NCBI GenBank assembly: GCA_003314535.1
Contig: POSG01000002.1
Span: forward strand, 62,001-126,000
Origin: Geobacter sp.
GTDB lineage: Bacteria; Desulfobacterota; Desulfuromonadia; Geobacterales; Geobacteraceae
Length of the DNA: 64,000 nucleotides
Direction: 5' to 3'
This document shows, in pieces, positions 26,146 to 35,431 of the stretch (position 1 is its first letter; every line of letters starts with the position of its first letter). The notes beneath the pieces were generated by a model. The model was not told the origin of the DNA and ran no database searches. It saw nothing but the letters and a program-made list of their open reading frames with translations. The translations under genes were made by a program, and so were the position numbers.

Positions 26146-27456
26146 ATGAAAGAGGTTGGGATAGGGCTTCTCGGGTTTGGTACGATAGGTACCGGAGTGG
26201 TAAAACTTCTAACTAAAAATGCCTCCTTGATCGAGGAAAAAGTCGGTGCCAGCCTGAGGCTGAGGAAAATCGCCGACCTTGACATTGAAACTGACCGAGG
26301 AGTTGAGGTCCCGCCCGGCATCCTGACCAGGAACGCTGACGAGGTTCTCAATGACCCGAAGATATCCGTAGTGATCGAACTGATCGGAGGATATAAAACC
26401 GCAAAAGATTTCATTCTCAGGGCCATAGAAAACGGCAAGCACATTGTTACCGCCAACAAAGCGCTATTGGCTGTCCATGGGGAAGAAATCTATGCAGCGG
26501 CAGCCCGCAAGAGAATAGAGGTTCGATACGAAGCTGCTGTTGGTGGTGGAATACCTGTATTGTCAGCAATCAAGGGGAACATGGCTGCCAATAATTTCGG
26601 CACCGTTCTCGGCATACTGAACGGCACCTGCAATTATATCCTGACCAGGATGACCAAGGAAGGCGCCGACTTCGCGGAAGTACTGAAGAATGCCCAGGAG
26701 CTTGGATATGCTGAGGCAGATCCAACCTTCGATATAGAGGGCATCGATACGGCCCACAAAATTGCCATCCTTGTTTCACTCTGTTTTGGTACCAGGGTCG
26801 TCTTTGAGAATATATACACTGAGGGAATCAGCTCCATTTCGGCAATCGACATAAATTTTGCCAAGGAATTCGGATTCAAGATCAAGCTTCTTGCAATCGG
26901 CAAGCTGGACGGTGAGAGGGTCGAGGCAAGAGTCCATCCCACGATGATTCCCCTTGACTACCCGATGGCCGACGTCGACGGTGTGTTCAACGCCATAAGG
27001 CTTACCGGCGATTTTGTTGACACTGTAATGTTTTACGGTCGCGGGGCAGGCATGGATCCGACAGCCAGTGCGATTGTCGGCGACGTCATGGCCATAGCTC
27101 GTAATCTCAAGGCAGGAATAGGGCGGAGGATCGCACCACTTGGATTCCTCGACAACCAGCTGAAAAATCTTCCGCTGAAACCGATGGATGAGATAACAAG
27201 CAAGTATTATCTGCGGTTCAGCGCCCTTGACAAACCTGGTGTGCTCGGGAAGATTGCGGGGGCACTGGGCAGCAACAACATCAGCATCGAATCCATGATC
27301 CAGTCGTCCAGAATGGCGGGCGAGTCGGTACCTATAGTCATCATGACCCACAGTGCCCTTGAGGGAGACATCCGCCGCGCATTGAAGGAAATAGACGGTT
27401 TTGATTTTATCAAGGAAAAGAGCAAGCTGATCAGGATTGAGGACGCGCTCCTGTAA
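26146..27456 (+). CDS. hom: Homoserine dehydrogenase
   Basis: A 436-aa enzyme reducing aspartate semialdehyde to homoserine (threonine/methionine pathway). The N-terminal NAD(P) domain has GLLGFGTIGTGVV; the catalytic region has NGTCNYILTRM, ELGYAEADPTFDIEG and DTAHK; a C-terminal ACT domain (about 355-432; LDKPGVLGKIAGAL) suggests threonine feedback. ATG at 26146 was chosen because GAGGTG lies just upstream and homology begins there; an ATG at 26134 is possible. Confidence 0.96.
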   Translation: MKEVGIGLLGFGTIGTGVVKLLTKNASLIEEKVGASLRLRKIADLDIETDRGVEVPPGILTRNADEVLNDPKISVVIELIGGYKTAKDFILRAIENGKHIVTANKALLAVHGEEIYAAAARKRIEVRYEAAVGGGIPVLSAIKGNMAANNFGTVLGILNGTCNYILTRMTKEGADFAEVLKNAQELGYAEADPTFDIEGIDTAHKIAILVSLCFGTRVVFENIYTEGISSISAIDINFAKEFGFKIKLLAIGKLDGERVEARVHPTMIPLDYPMADVDGVFNAIRLTGDFVDTVMFYGRGAGMDPTASAIVGDVMAIARNLKAGIGRRIAPLGFLDNQLKNLPLKPMDEITSKYYLRFSALDKPGVLGKIAGALGSNNISIESMIQSSRMAGESVPIVIMTHSALEGDIRRALKEIDGFDFIKEKSKLIRIEDALL

Positions 27457-27524
27457 TTTTATAAGGACGGTTTCATATACTCCTGTTCACTGCCGGGAGA
27501 CCGGATGTAACAGAGGATTTGGAA

Positions 27525-28424
27525 TTGCTTCATTTAAAAGAAAAACTGACGTTGTACGCCGTCATAACGGCTTTTCTGCTGTTGCTCCTTCCGGGGTGCA
27601 TGCCCAAGGAAGTTCCCACCACGGTTGTCCAGAAACCTGCCCGGGTGGCCTTGGTACTGGGCGCCGGAGCGGCGAAGGGTTTTGCCCACGTTGGCGTGAT
27701 AAAGGTTCTCGAGGCAAACCGCATACCTGTGCACATGATCGTCGGCACCAGCGCCGGAAGTTTTGTCGGAAGCCTTTATGCCTATGGCTTCAATGCATTC
27801 CAGTTGCAGAAAATATCATTTGGCCTGGAACAATCCGATGTTGCCGACCTTACCATACCTGACAATGGCTTCATCAAAGGTGAGAAATTGGAGGGTTACG
27901 TAAACCGGATGTTGCGCAATGCACCCATGGAGAAGCTCAAGATACCTTTTTACGCAGTTGCGACGGACATCCAGACCGGCAGGGAGATGGTCTTCGGTTC
28001 CGGGAATACAGGTTCAGCGGTCAGGGCCAGCTGTTCTGTGCCGGGAGTATTTGTCCCGCCGGTAATCGGTGGAAGGATGTACGTCGACGGCGGGGTAGTG
28101 AGCCCGGTTGCAGTCGATGTCGCCCGTCGCATGGGAGCTGATATCGTCATTGCAGTGGACATATCCGGAAATGGCGAATCTCCAAGGCCGGCGGGGACCC
28201 TGAGCACGATCCTTCAATCTATCGGCATCATGTACGGCAAGATCTCAGCTCAACAGCTGCAGCGTGCCGATGTGGTTGTAAGACCAAAGGTTGGAAATAT
28301 AGGATCTGGCGACTTCTCGAGGCGCCACGATGCCGTGCTCGAGGGTGAAAGGGCCGCAACTGAAGCATTGCCTGCGATAAGGGCAGCCATTGCGCGTGGC
28401 AAGTCTGATGAAAGACGTTATTAG
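27525..28424 (+). CDS. Patatin-like phospholipase lipoprotein
   Basis: A 299-aa RssA-like patatin protein. The N-terminus is a lipoprotein signal ending in LPGC, so the protein is anchored in the envelope. The hydrolase fold shows the oxyanion loop GAGAAKGFAHVG, the nucleophile elbow GTSAGSF (Ser) and the catalytic Asp in DGGVVSPV. It is expected to hydrolyse lipid ester bonds; the natural substrate is unknown. TTG at 27525 has AGAGGA eight bases upstream; TTG at 27519 is the alternative. Confidence 0.9.
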   Translation: MLHLKEKLTLYAVITAFLLLLLPGCMPKEVPTTVVQKPARVALVLGAGAAKGFAHVGVIKVLEANRIPVHMIVGTSAGSFVGSLYAYGFNAFQLQKISFGLEQSDVADLTIPDNGFIKGEKLEGYVNRMLRNAPMEKLKIPFYAVATDIQTGREMVFGSGNTGSAVRASCSVPGVFVPPVIGGRMYVDGGVVSPVAVDVARRMGADIVIAVDISGNGESPRPAGTLSTILQSIGIMYGKISAQQLQRADVVVRPKVGNIGSGDFSRRHDAVLEGERAATEALPAIRAAIARGKSDERRY

Positions 28425-28445
28425 CCGACAAGGATATTTTGCATA

Positions 28446-29291
28446 ATGAATTCCATAAGCCTGAGGGCACCCGCAAAAGTCAACTACCTGCTGGATGTTA
28501 TACGCAAGCGGCCTGACAATTATCATGATCTGAGAATGGTAATGCAGCGCATAGCGATATACGATGAGATCGTCCTATCTCTTTCTGAGATGCCCGGAAT
28601 CCGCGTCAATTGCGGGAAGGACGGTGTCCCTGACGGGCCGGGGAACATTGCATGGAAAGCTGCCGATACGCTTCTGCAACGTATCGCCGTCAAACCCGGA
28701 ATCGATATATCCATTGCCAAGAACATTCCTGTTGCGGCAGGTCTGGGTGGTGGCAGCAGTGATGCTGCTTCTGTTCTCATGGGCCTGAACGATCTTCTCG
28801 AAATGGGGTTGCATGATCGTGAACTGATGGACTTGGGACTTGGCCTCGGCGCCGACGTTCCTTTTTTCATCTTCAAGAAAACGGCATTGGCTGAAGGAAT
28901 CGGCGAAATCCTCACACCTGTCGAAGGCCTGCCGCCAGTCTGGCTGGTCCTGGTCAATCCGAATATTCACGTTTCGACTGCGTGGGTATATAAAAGTTTA
29001 CAATTGACAAAGGAAAAAGATCTGGCTAAACTGCCAAAGTTTAACAATAGAATCGAGGATATCTGCAGTCTGTTGTCCAATGATCTGGAAAATGTAACCA
29101 TCAGCAGTTTTCCGCTGATCAGGGATATCAAGAACCTCCTGCTTGAAAAAGGCGCCAGGGGGGCGTTGATGTCCGGAAGCGGTCCGACAGTTTTCGGTGT
29201 ATTCGAGTCGGAGGAGAAGGCCCGACACTGCCATTCTGAAATTGCTGTAAACACTGAATGGTATGCCGTTGTTACGCATACGGTTCAGTAA
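28446..29291 (+). CDS. ispE: 4-diphosphocytidyl-2-C-methyl-D-erythritol kinase
   Basis: A 281-aa GHMP kinase of the non-mevalonate isoprenoid pathway. [22 protein letters not shown] is the family's N-terminus; the ATP loop is [14 protein letters not shown]; the third motif is [14 protein letters not shown]. It sits directly before tRNA-Gln and prs, a recurrent ispE-prs order. Confidence 0.96.
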   Translation: MNSISLRAPAKVNYLLDVIRKRPDNYHDLRMVMQRIAIYDEIVLSLSEMPGIRVNCGKDGVPDGPGNIAWKAADTLLQRIAVKPGIDISIAKNIPVAAGLGGGSSDAASVLMGLNDLLEMGLHDRELMDLGLGLGADVPFFIFKKTALAEGIGEILTPVEGLPPVWLVLVNPNIHVSTAWVYKSLQLTKEKDLAKLPKFNNRIEDICSLLSNDLENVTISSFPLIRDIKNLLLEKGARGALMSGSGPTVFGVFESEEKARHCHSEIAVNTEWYAVVTHTVQ

Positions 29292-29301
29292 CTGTTCATA
29301 G

Positions 29302-29376
29302 TGGGGCGTCGCCAAGCGGTAAGGCACCGGATTTTGATTCCGGCATTCCCAGGTTCGATCCCTGGCGCCCCAGCCA
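29302..29376 (+). tRNA. tRNA-Gln (TTG)
   Basis: A 75-nt tRNA with encoded CCA. Acceptor TGGGGCG pairs with CGCCCCA; the D-arm contains CCAAGCGGTAAGG; the anticodon loop reads TTG in CCGGATTTTGATTCCGG; the T-loop is GTTCGATC. The U1-A72 pair is typical of tRNA-Gln. No separate promoter was seen, so it is probably processed from the ispE-prs transcript. Confidence 0.96.
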
Positions 29377-29418
29377 TTCTGACTACAAAATCGCTGTAAG
29401 TGGATAATCGAGGATTTG

Positions 29419-30363
29419 ATGGAAGATAAAATAAGAATTTTCTGTGGCAATTCCAATCCTGTCCTGGCAGTAAAGATTTGCGAAAAACTCGGCGTGCCGT
29501 TGGGACAGGCCAAGGTAAAAACTTTTTCGGACGGTGAGATTCGGGTTGAAATCGGCGAAAATGTGCGCGGGCGCGAGGTTTACGTTGTCCAGTCGACCTG
29601 TTCGCCGACCAATAACAATCTCATGGAGCTCCTGATCATGATGGATGCGTTGAAAAGGGCATCCGCCGCCAAGATTACAACATTGATCCCCTATTACGGA
29701 TATGCGAGACAGGATAGAAAGGTGGCTCCGCGCTCACCAATCACCTCCAAGCTGGTTGCCGACCTGTTGACCGCGGCCGGTGCCGACAGGGTAGTCACCG
29801 TCGACCTGCATGCCGGCCAGATTCAGGGCTTTTTTGACATACCGGTGGATAACCTGTATGCAGCTTCAGTAATCCTTGAATATCTAAGAAACCACATAGT
29901 TAATGACAACACGGTGATCGTGTCCCCGGACGCAGGCGGCACCGAGAGGGCCAGGGCTTTTGCAAAGCGGCTCGGTTCCAGCCTGGCCATAATAGACAAG
30001 CGACGTTCCGGACCGAACATATCTGAAGTAATGAACCTGATCGGAGATGTTCGGGACAAGGTTGCGATAATTGTCGATGACATGGTGGATACTGCCGGCA
30101 CTCTGACGCAAGCTGCAAAAGCCCTACGTGATCACGGCGCGACTGCAATTTATGCATGTGCGACTCACGGCGTCCTTTCAGGGCCGGCAATTGAGCGTAT
30201 CGAGCAATCGGAGATCCAGGAAATGGTCATTACCGATACGATTCCCCTCAACGAAGTAGCAGCAAAATCAAGAAAAATAAAAGTATTGTCCTTGGCCGGT
30301 TTGTTGGCGGAAGCCATCCGCAGGATTCATTGCAATGAATCGGTGAGTTCGCTTTTCGTATAA
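29419..30363 (+). CDS. prs: Ribose-phosphate pyrophosphokinase
   Basis: A 314-aa PRPP synthetase making phosphoribosyl pyrophosphate for purine, pyrimidine, histidine and NAD synthesis. It has [16 protein letters not shown], the flexible-loop segment [35 protein letters not shown] (cation site) and the PRPP-binding [18 protein letters not shown] at 29419 with AGGA upstream; a TTG three bases earlier is less likely. Confidence 0.97.
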   Translation: MEDKIRIFCGNSNPVLAVKICEKLGVPLGQAKVKTFSDGEIRVEIGENVRGREVYVVQSTCSPTNNNLMELLIMMDALKRASAAKITTLIPYYGYARQDRKVAPRSPITSKLVADLLTAAGADRVVTVDLHAGQIQGFFDIPVDNLYAASVILEYLRNHIVNDNTVIVSPDAGGTERARAFAKRLGSSLAIIDKRRSGPNISEVMNLIGDVRDKVAIIVDDMVDTAGTLTQAAKALRDHGATAIYACATHGVLSGPAIERIEQSEIQEMVITDTIPLNEVAAKSRKIKVLSLAGLLAEAIRRIHCNESVSSLFV

Positions 30364-30409
30364 AAACATGCATTGACGGTTCTTTCAGCAAATTACAAAC
30401 GGAGGTATT

Positions 30410-31006
30410 ATGGAACAAAGAGTTCTGACAATAGAATCAAGAGTCGAACTGGGCAAGGGGCCCTGCAGAAGACTTAGGGTAAATGGCCGTGTTCCGGCGG
30501 TAGTGTACGGGAAAGGATTCGAACCTGTAACTGTCTCCGTAGACAGGAAAGAGCTGGATTCCGTCATTGAAGGCGAAGGTGGGATGAACCATCTGATCAG
30601 CCTCAAAGGTGAAGCCGGTTTGGACGGGCAACTGGTTATCGTTGCGGATATGGTCCGTGACTGCCTCAAGGGTAATCCGATTCACGTTGACCTGCACAAG
30701 GTAAACCTCGAGGAAAGGATCAGGGTCAAGGTGCCGGTAAGTCTTGTCGGATCTGCCATCGGCGTGAAGGAAGGCGGTATGTTGGATTTCCTCATGCACA
30801 GCATTGACCTGGAGTGCCTTGCATCGCAAATCCCCGGGAACATTCAAGTTGATATCAGCGAACTGGGCATAGGAGGATCCTTGCATATCGCTGACGTCAA
30901 GGTTCCCGCCGGAGTGAAGGTGCTTGACGACCAGAAGGCAACGGTCGTGAACGTTCTTGGAAAAGCCAAGGAAACAGAAGCTGCCGAAACTGTTGAAGAG
31001 GAATAA
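30410..31006 (+). CDS. rplY: 50S ribosomal protein L25/general stress protein Ctc
   Basis: A 198-aa L25 of the long CTC/TL5 type, which binds 5S rRNA. The N-terminal L25 domain (about 1-93) starts LTIESRVELGKGPCRRLRVNG and contains VPAVVYGKGFEPV; the C-terminal beta domain has VPVSLVGSAIGVKEGGMLD and ends in an acidic tail. GGAGGT precedes the ATG. Confidence 0.95.
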   Translation: MEQRVLTIESRVELGKGPCRRLRVNGRVPAVVYGKGFEPVTVSVDRKELDSVIEGEGGMNHLISLKGEAGLDGQLVIVADMVRDCLKGNPIHVDLHKVNLEERIRVKVPVSLVGSAIGVKEGGMLDFLMHSIDLECLASQIPGNIQVDISELGIGGSLHIADVKVPAGVKVLDDQKATVVNVLGKAKETEAAETVEEE

Positions 31007-31033
31007 ACCTCTTTCCTGATTGAGGCGCTACCA

Positions 31034-31615
31034 ATGGCAGCAAAATTAGTCGTAGGACTGGGAAATCCCGGCTCCAGATACCTGTGGACCCGCCACAACG
31101 CGGGTTTCATGGTTTTGGACAGACTCTCGACCACGGCAGGAATTCCAATATCCAAAAAAACATTTTCCGGGCTCTGCGGGGAAGGGCACTGGCAGGGCAG
31201 TCGACTCATTCTGCTGAAACCGCAGACCTTCATGAATCTTTCCGGCCGATCTGTTGCCGAGGCCGCAAGATTTCATAAAACTGAGCTTGAGGATCTCATT
31301 GTTGTTCATGACGATCTGGACATTCCCTTCGGCAGGATAAAGATGAAGATGGGGGGTGGCAACGGCGGACACAACGGGCTGAAATCGATAACGTCCAGCC
31401 TGGGGACAGGCGAGTTCATCAGGCTGCGGATAGGAATCGGAAGGCCTGTGCGGGGCGATGCGGTTGATTACGTTCTGTCTACTTTCGGAAAAGATGAAAT
31501 GAACGATTTGCTGCCCGTGCTCGATGGCGCAGTAGATATGCTCGAAACCCTTCTTATCGAAGGCCTTCCTAAGGCAATGAGCATTTACAACAACAAAGAA
31601 CTTTTGATTCCATGA
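31034..31615 (+). CDS. pth: Peptidyl-tRNA hydrolase
   Basis: A 193-aa enzyme releasing tRNA from prematurely dropped peptidyl-tRNA. Catalytic residues are recognisable: Asn in VGLGNPG, His in TRHNAGFMVLD, Asp in VVHDDLDIPFG, plus GGNGGHNGLKSI and RLRIGIGRP. The gene follows rplY by 27 bases, a common pairing. Confidence 0.97.
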   Translation: MAAKLVVGLGNPGSRYLWTRHNAGFMVLDRLSTTAGIPISKKTFSGLCGEGHWQGSRLILLKPQTFMNLSGRSVAEAARFHKTELEDLIVVHDDLDIPFGRIKMKMGGGNGGHNGLKSITSSLGTGEFIRLRIGIGRPVRGDAVDYVLSTFGKDEMNDLLPVLDGAVDMLETLLIEGLPKAMSIYNNKELLIP

Positions 31616-31639
31616 AGTCATAACGTATTATTTGTTGAC

Positions 31640-31680
31640 CGGCGATACGCCGTTCTCCTTGCTCCGGGAAAGTCCGGGGC
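31640..31680 (+). promoter_or_regulatory. Structured leader of the rpsF-rpsR operon
   Basis: Two compact hairpins precede rpsF: CGGCG-ATA-CGCCG (31640-31652) and a 7-bp stem GCTCCGG/CCGGGGC with loop GAAAGT (31661-31680). Many bacteria control rpsF-rpsR through S6:S18 binding to a leader with a CCG motif; that role here is inference. Confidence 0.4.
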
Positions 31681-31708
31681 TAAACAAACCGCGAGGAGGA
31701 ATTTGTAC

Positions 31709-32101
31709 ATGAGGAAGTATGAGACGATCTATATCGTCCACCCTGACCTTGGTGACGAAGACATCAAGGCACTTTCGGAGAAGGTACAGGATGTAATAGC
31801 CAGTTTCAAAGGCGAGTGTTACAGACTGGAAGACTGGGGGATGAGGAAGCTTGCCTATCCGCTCAAGAAACAGGCTCGGGGCCGTTATTTCTACCTCAAT
31901 TTCGAGGGAAACCCCGCGTTGATAGCTGAACTGGAGCGCCGCCTCCGGCTTGATGACAAGGTTCTTAGATACCAGAGCGTCAAGCTTGAGAAAGATGTTG
32001 TGGCGCCGGCCGCAGCGGCTGAAAAGGCTGTCGCGGAGGTATCGGCAGAGACAAGTGTTTCGGAAGCGGCCGCGTCGGAAACGACCGCGCCTGCAGAATG
32101 A
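31709..32101 (+). CDS. rpsF: 30S ribosomal protein S6
   Basis: A 130-aa S6 with the usual fold in residues 1-95 (MRKYETIYIVHPDL, EDWGMRKLAYPLKKQARGRYFYLNFEG) and an Ala/Glu-rich tail (about 98-130) that resembles repeat-like extensions in relatives. It pairs with S18 on the 30S platform. The ATG at 31709 follows GAGGAGGAA by about 8 bases. Confidence 0.97.
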   Translation: MRKYETIYIVHPDLGDEDIKALSEKVQDVIASFKGECYRLEDWGMRKLAYPLKKQARGRYFYLNFEGNPALIAELERRLRLDDKVLRYQSVKLEKDVVAPAAAAEKAVAEVSAETSVSEAAASETTAPAE

Positions 32102-32122
32102 CAGTACGGGAGGCAAACTGAA

Positions 32123-32398
32123 ATGAGTGAAGAAAGAACACCCTCCAGGGGTAATGGTCCGAGAAAAAAGAGAAATTTCCAGCGCAGGAAAGTCTGCCGT
32201 TTTTGCGCGGACAAGCAGATTACCATCGATTACAAAGACCCCCGCACATTGAGGTCATTTATCAGTGAACGCGGCAAGATAATTCCGAGAAGAATATCCG
32301 GGAACTGCGCCAAACACCAGAGAGAAATTACCGAGGCAATCAAGAGGGCCAGGAATATTGCCCTGCTGCCTATAGCCGCCGGGCACGTCATGCCCTGA
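32123..32398 (+). CDS. rpsR: 30S ribosomal protein S18
   Basis: A 91-aa S18: basic N-terminal tail ([15 protein letters not shown]), then [35 protein letters not shown] and [10 protein letters not shown]. Cysteines in CRFC and NCAKH preserve the zinc-type (C+) version of S18. Follows rpsF by 21 bases. Confidence 0.97.
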   Translation: MSEERTPSRGNGPRKKRNFQRRKVCRFCADKQITIDYKDPRTLRSFISERGKIIPRRISGNCAKHQREITEAIKRARNIALLPIAAGHVMP

Positions 32399-32412
32399 CG
32401 GAAAGGCATAAG

Positions 32413-33309
32413 ATGTTCTTGAGAGGACGGGAAGCTGCTGCCGGCGTAATCGCGGGTACCTTGATTACGCTGGCGCTCTGCTTCTCTGACGAAGTTTTGC
32501 CTGTCGCCGGTGCACTGGCCGTGTTCCTGGTCCCTTTTCCCGGTATCTATTTCACGCTCGTATCTGGGAGAAAAGCAGGCTATTGCATTATTGCCGCAGT
32601 ACTTTCGGTCCTGGCAGTACAAGATCAACAGTTTTTCTTTTCATATCTGTTCCAATGGCTCCCTTTGACACTTCTATTGCCGGAACTGATCTTGCGTAGA
32701 TGCGGATTTGCCAGGACAATATTCATTGCGGTCGGCATTCAGATGTTTTTGCTCTCTTTGGTTGGCTGCTTCATGCCCGCCGCTTCCGCACATGCTGAAA
32801 TCGGAAGAATTGTTGACCTTTCCCTCGCACCTATGGGGGGCAAGATCGATAAACAAACAATTCTATTTGTAAAAGATTTCCTGACAAAGATTTATCCGTC
32901 ATGTCTGGTGATCAATTCGGGAGTAGTGGCCTTATTGAACATGCTTCTGTTGCGCAGGTTCAGCAAAACCAGGGAGATTCTGCAACACACTTCCAGCTTT
33001 TCGAATTACAGAAATCCCGAAAGCTTGATCTGGCTGCTGATTGGATCAGGCTTTGCGCAACTTGTCGACAACACTGCTATTGAAACAATATCGCTGAATT
33101 TTCTAGTCCTTGCACTCTTCTTGTATCTGGTGCAGGGACTGGCAGTCACGGCATATTTTTTCAGCAAATCATCTATGCCACGCTTCCTGCAACCGCTCTT
33201 TTACCTGTTTTTGTTTATTCAGCCATTCCTGGCTGTTGCAGTGACCGCATGTGGTTTGTTCGACCTCTGGGTCGATTTCAGAAAGCAAAAAAAACAAGAA
33301 AACCTGTAG
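32413..33309 (+). CDS. DUF2232 family membrane protein
   Basis: A 298-aa polytopic protein with about eight hydrophobic segments, matching the DUF2232/YybS family that is often encoded between rpsR and rplI. No catalytic motif is visible. Its conserved place in a ribosomal operon suggests shared growth-rate control rather than a ribosomal function. It is 14 bases after rpsR and 23 before rplI. Confidence 0.85.
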   Translation: MFLRGREAAAGVIAGTLITLALCFSDEVLPVAGALAVFLVPFPGIYFTLVSGRKAGYCIIAAVLSVLAVQDQQFFFSYLFQWLPLTLLLPELILRRCGFARTIFIAVGIQMFLLSLVGCFMPAASAHAEIGRIVDLSLAPMGGKIDKQTILFVKDFLTKIYPSCLVINSGVVALLNMLLLRRFSKTREILQHTSSFSNYRNPESLIWLLIGSGFAQLVDNTAIETISLNFLVLALFLYLVQGLAVTAYFFSKSSMPRFLQPLFYLFLFIQPFLAVAVTACGLFDLWVDFRKQKKQENL

Positions 33310-33332
33310 CATCAGGCTAGGAAGGAGAAATG

Positions 33333-33782
33333 ATGAAAGTAATTCTTAAGGAAAACATCGAAACTTTGGGCCATATCGGCGACATTGTAAAAGTGGCCCC
33401 CGGGTATGCAAGGAATTACCTGCTCCCAAAAGGATACGCAATCGAAGCCACTACGAAGAATGCAAAGGCTTTGGAACATGCGAAACGCCAGATGGAGTAT
33501 AAGAAAAACAAGGTTCTCGAGCAGGCGAAGAATCTTTCCGAACGGATTGCCGCCACTCCGCTGAAACTTCAACATCAGGCGGGTGAAGGTGATAAGCTTT
33601 TCGGATCCGTCACCAATATGGATCTTGCTGAAAATCTGCAAAAGCTTGGGCTCGATATTGATCGCAAGCGGATCATGTTGGCCGAACCCATCAAGCACCT
33701 CGGAGAATATGACGTTCCTGTCAAAGTACATCCTGAGGTTACAGCCACTTTGAAAGTCATTGTGACCAAACCTGAGGAATAA
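33333..33782 (+). CDS. rplI: 50S ribosomal protein L9
   Basis: A 149-aa L9: N-terminal rRNA-binding domain with MKVILKENIETLGHIGDIVKVAPGYARNYLLPKGYA, a long connecting helix (about 42-75) and the C-terminal domain with GSVTNMDLAENL. ATG at 33333 is preferred over the adjacent ATG at 33330 because GGAG is five bases before it and family members start MKVIL. Confidence 0.97.
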   Translation: MKVILKENIETLGHIGDIVKVAPGYARNYLLPKGYAIEATTKNAKALEHAKRQMEYKKNKVLEQAKNLSERIAATPLKLQHQAGEGDKLFGSVTNMDLAENLQKLGLDIDRKRIMLAEPIKHLGEYDVPVKVHPEVTATLKVIVTKPEE

Positions 33783-33832
33783 AAATGATTCAGTAGGCCA
33801 TCCAACAAGTCCGTTGAATCAGTATGCAGAAA

Positions 33833-33893
33833 ATCGGTAAAGCAAAAGGGCGGGAATGGCGAATAAGCCATCCCGCCCTTTTGCTTTACCGAT
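33833..33893 (+). terminator. Very long terminator hairpin after rplI
   Basis: A 27-bp nearly perfect stem (33833-33860 with 33867-33893, one bulged A) around a 6-base loop. The inner GGGCGGG.ATGGC/GCCATCCCGCCC helix followed by TTTTGCTTT is the standard terminator; the outer A/T arms make it symmetrical on both strands. Confidence 0.85.
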
Positions 33894-33972
33894 CAGGCAT
33901 AGTGCCGTTAAAAAACGCCGGTCGCGGACAATGATCCGTCGTTTCGAATTATTGCACATTTTCACAACTCTG

Positions 33973-34001
33973 TTGACCATGGAAGACATGAGGAGTATAT
34001 T
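33973..34001 (+). promoter_or_regulatory. Promoter of dnaB
   Basis: TTGACC (33973-33978), 17-bp spacer, TATATT (33996-34001), about 40 bases before the chosen dnaB start and after the rplI terminator. Confidence 0.65.
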
Positions 34002-34041
34002 ATTTAGTTCAAAAAAATCGTATATGACAGAAGGTGAATTC

Positions 34042-35391
34042 ATGCCTTTATCAGGCAGCAGAAAATTACCACCACAAAGCATTGAAGCGGAAATGTCAAT
34101 ACTTGGAGGCATTCTCCTCGAAAACGACGCAATAAACCGTGTGCTTGATATCCTTGTGCCCGATGACTTCTACAGGGAGTCTCACAGGAAGATCATGAGA
34201 GCGATGATCGAACTCAACGAACATCGTGAGCCATGCGATCTGGTCACATTGACTTCTGTTCTGAAGAAGCGTGGAGAATTGGAGGAGGTTGGCGGAGGGG
34301 CGTATTTGGCTACTCTTGTGGACTTTGTCCCTACAGCAGCCAACATTGCCTACTACAGCAGGATCGTCAAGGAAAAAGCAATTGCACGTAACCTTATTCA
34401 TGCCGCAACAGAAATTGTAACGGAAGGATATGATGAAAAGTCCGAGATTGAGGAACTGCTCGACAAGGCGCAAAAATCGATTTTTGATATTTCCGAAAAT
34501 CAGATAAAGACTCCTTATCATCAACTCAACGCAATCCTCAAAGATACAATCAAGTATATAGGCGAGCTCTATGAAAAAAAGGAACAAGTGACCGGTGTTC
34601 CCACCGGTTTCATCGATCTGGACCAGAAGACAGCCGGATTTCAGAAAGGTGACCTGATCATAATCGCGGGGCGACCCTCGATGGGGAAAACCGCTTTTGC
34701 CCTTAACATTGCGCAGTACGCTTCTGTCCATGCGGAGCCTCGCCATCCTGTAGTGGTCTTTTCTCTGGAGATGAGCAAGGAGCAACTGGTTACCCGTCTC
34801 CTTTGTTCAGAGGCTCGCGTGGATGCCAGCAGGCTTCGCACCGGGCACCTGATAGAAGGTGACTGGGAAAGGGTGATGAAAGGCGCGGAAAAACTCTTCG
34901 AAGCAAAAATCTTTATAGATGACACACCGGCCATTTCAGTACTTGAAATGCGCGCCAAGGCAAGAAGGCTCAAGGCCGAGCATGGCATTGGAATGATAGT
35001 GGTGGACTATCTTCAACTAATGCGAGGCGGCGCGTCTTCAGAGTCCCGGCAACAGGAGATCTCAGAGATTTCCAGATCACTCAAAGCGTTGGCCAAGGAA
35101 CTTTCCGTGCCGGTTGTTGCGCTCTCACAGTTGAACAGGGGATTGGAAAACAGGAACGACAAACGGCCGATCATGAGTGACCTTCGTGAATCGGGAGCAA
35201 TTGAGCAGGATGCCGATGTCATCATGTTCGTATATCGTGATGAGGTTTACAACAAAGACAATCCCGATGTAAAGGGAAGAGCAGAGATCATTATCGGAAA
35301 ACAGAGAAACGGACCTATCGGCACCGTGGAACTGGCCTTTCTCGGAGAATACACGAAATTCGAAAATTACGCGAGGCGCCAGGATTTTTGA
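34042..35391 (+). CDS. dnaB: Replicative DNA helicase
   Basis: A 449-aa hexameric helicase. The N-terminal domain begins with LPPQSIEAEMSILGGILLEN; the RecA-like domain has Walker A GRPSMGKTAFALNIA, VVFSLEMSKEQL, Walker B MIVVDYLQLM and the arginine-finger region ESGAIEQDADVIMFVYR. No intein is present. The start at 34042 was chosen because it follows AAGGTG and the promoter; codons further upstream lie inside the rplI terminator. Confidence 0.97.
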   Translation: MPLSGSRKLPPQSIEAEMSILGGILLENDAINRVLDILVPDDFYRESHRKIMRAMIELNEHREPCDLVTLTSVLKKRGELEEVGGGAYLATLVDFVPTAANIAYYSRIVKEKAIARNLIHAATEIVTEGYDEKSEIEELLDKAQKSIFDISENQIKTPYHQLNAILKDTIKYIGELYEKKEQVTGVPTGFIDLDQKTAGFQKGDLIIIAGRPSMGKTAFALNIAQYASVHAEPRHPVVVFSLEMSKEQLVTRLLCSEARVDASRLRTGHLIEGDWERVMKGAEKLFEAKIFIDDTPAISVLEMRAKARRLKAEHGIGMIVVDYLQLMRGGASSESRQQEISEISRSLKALAKELSVPVVALSQLNRGLENRNDKRPIMSDLRESGAIEQDADVIMFVYRDEVYNKDNPDVKGRAEIIIGKQRNGPIGTVELAFLGEYTKFENYARRQDF

Positions 35392-35431
35392 AGCTGAACT
35401 GCTTCAGTACCGGTCAGCGCCAGAGGTCTTC

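Noticed and set aside
33856-34041. N-terminal extension of dnaB by 62 codons
   Set aside because: It would start inside the loop of the rplI terminator hairpin and precede the dnaB promoter; the conserved helicase start is at 34042.
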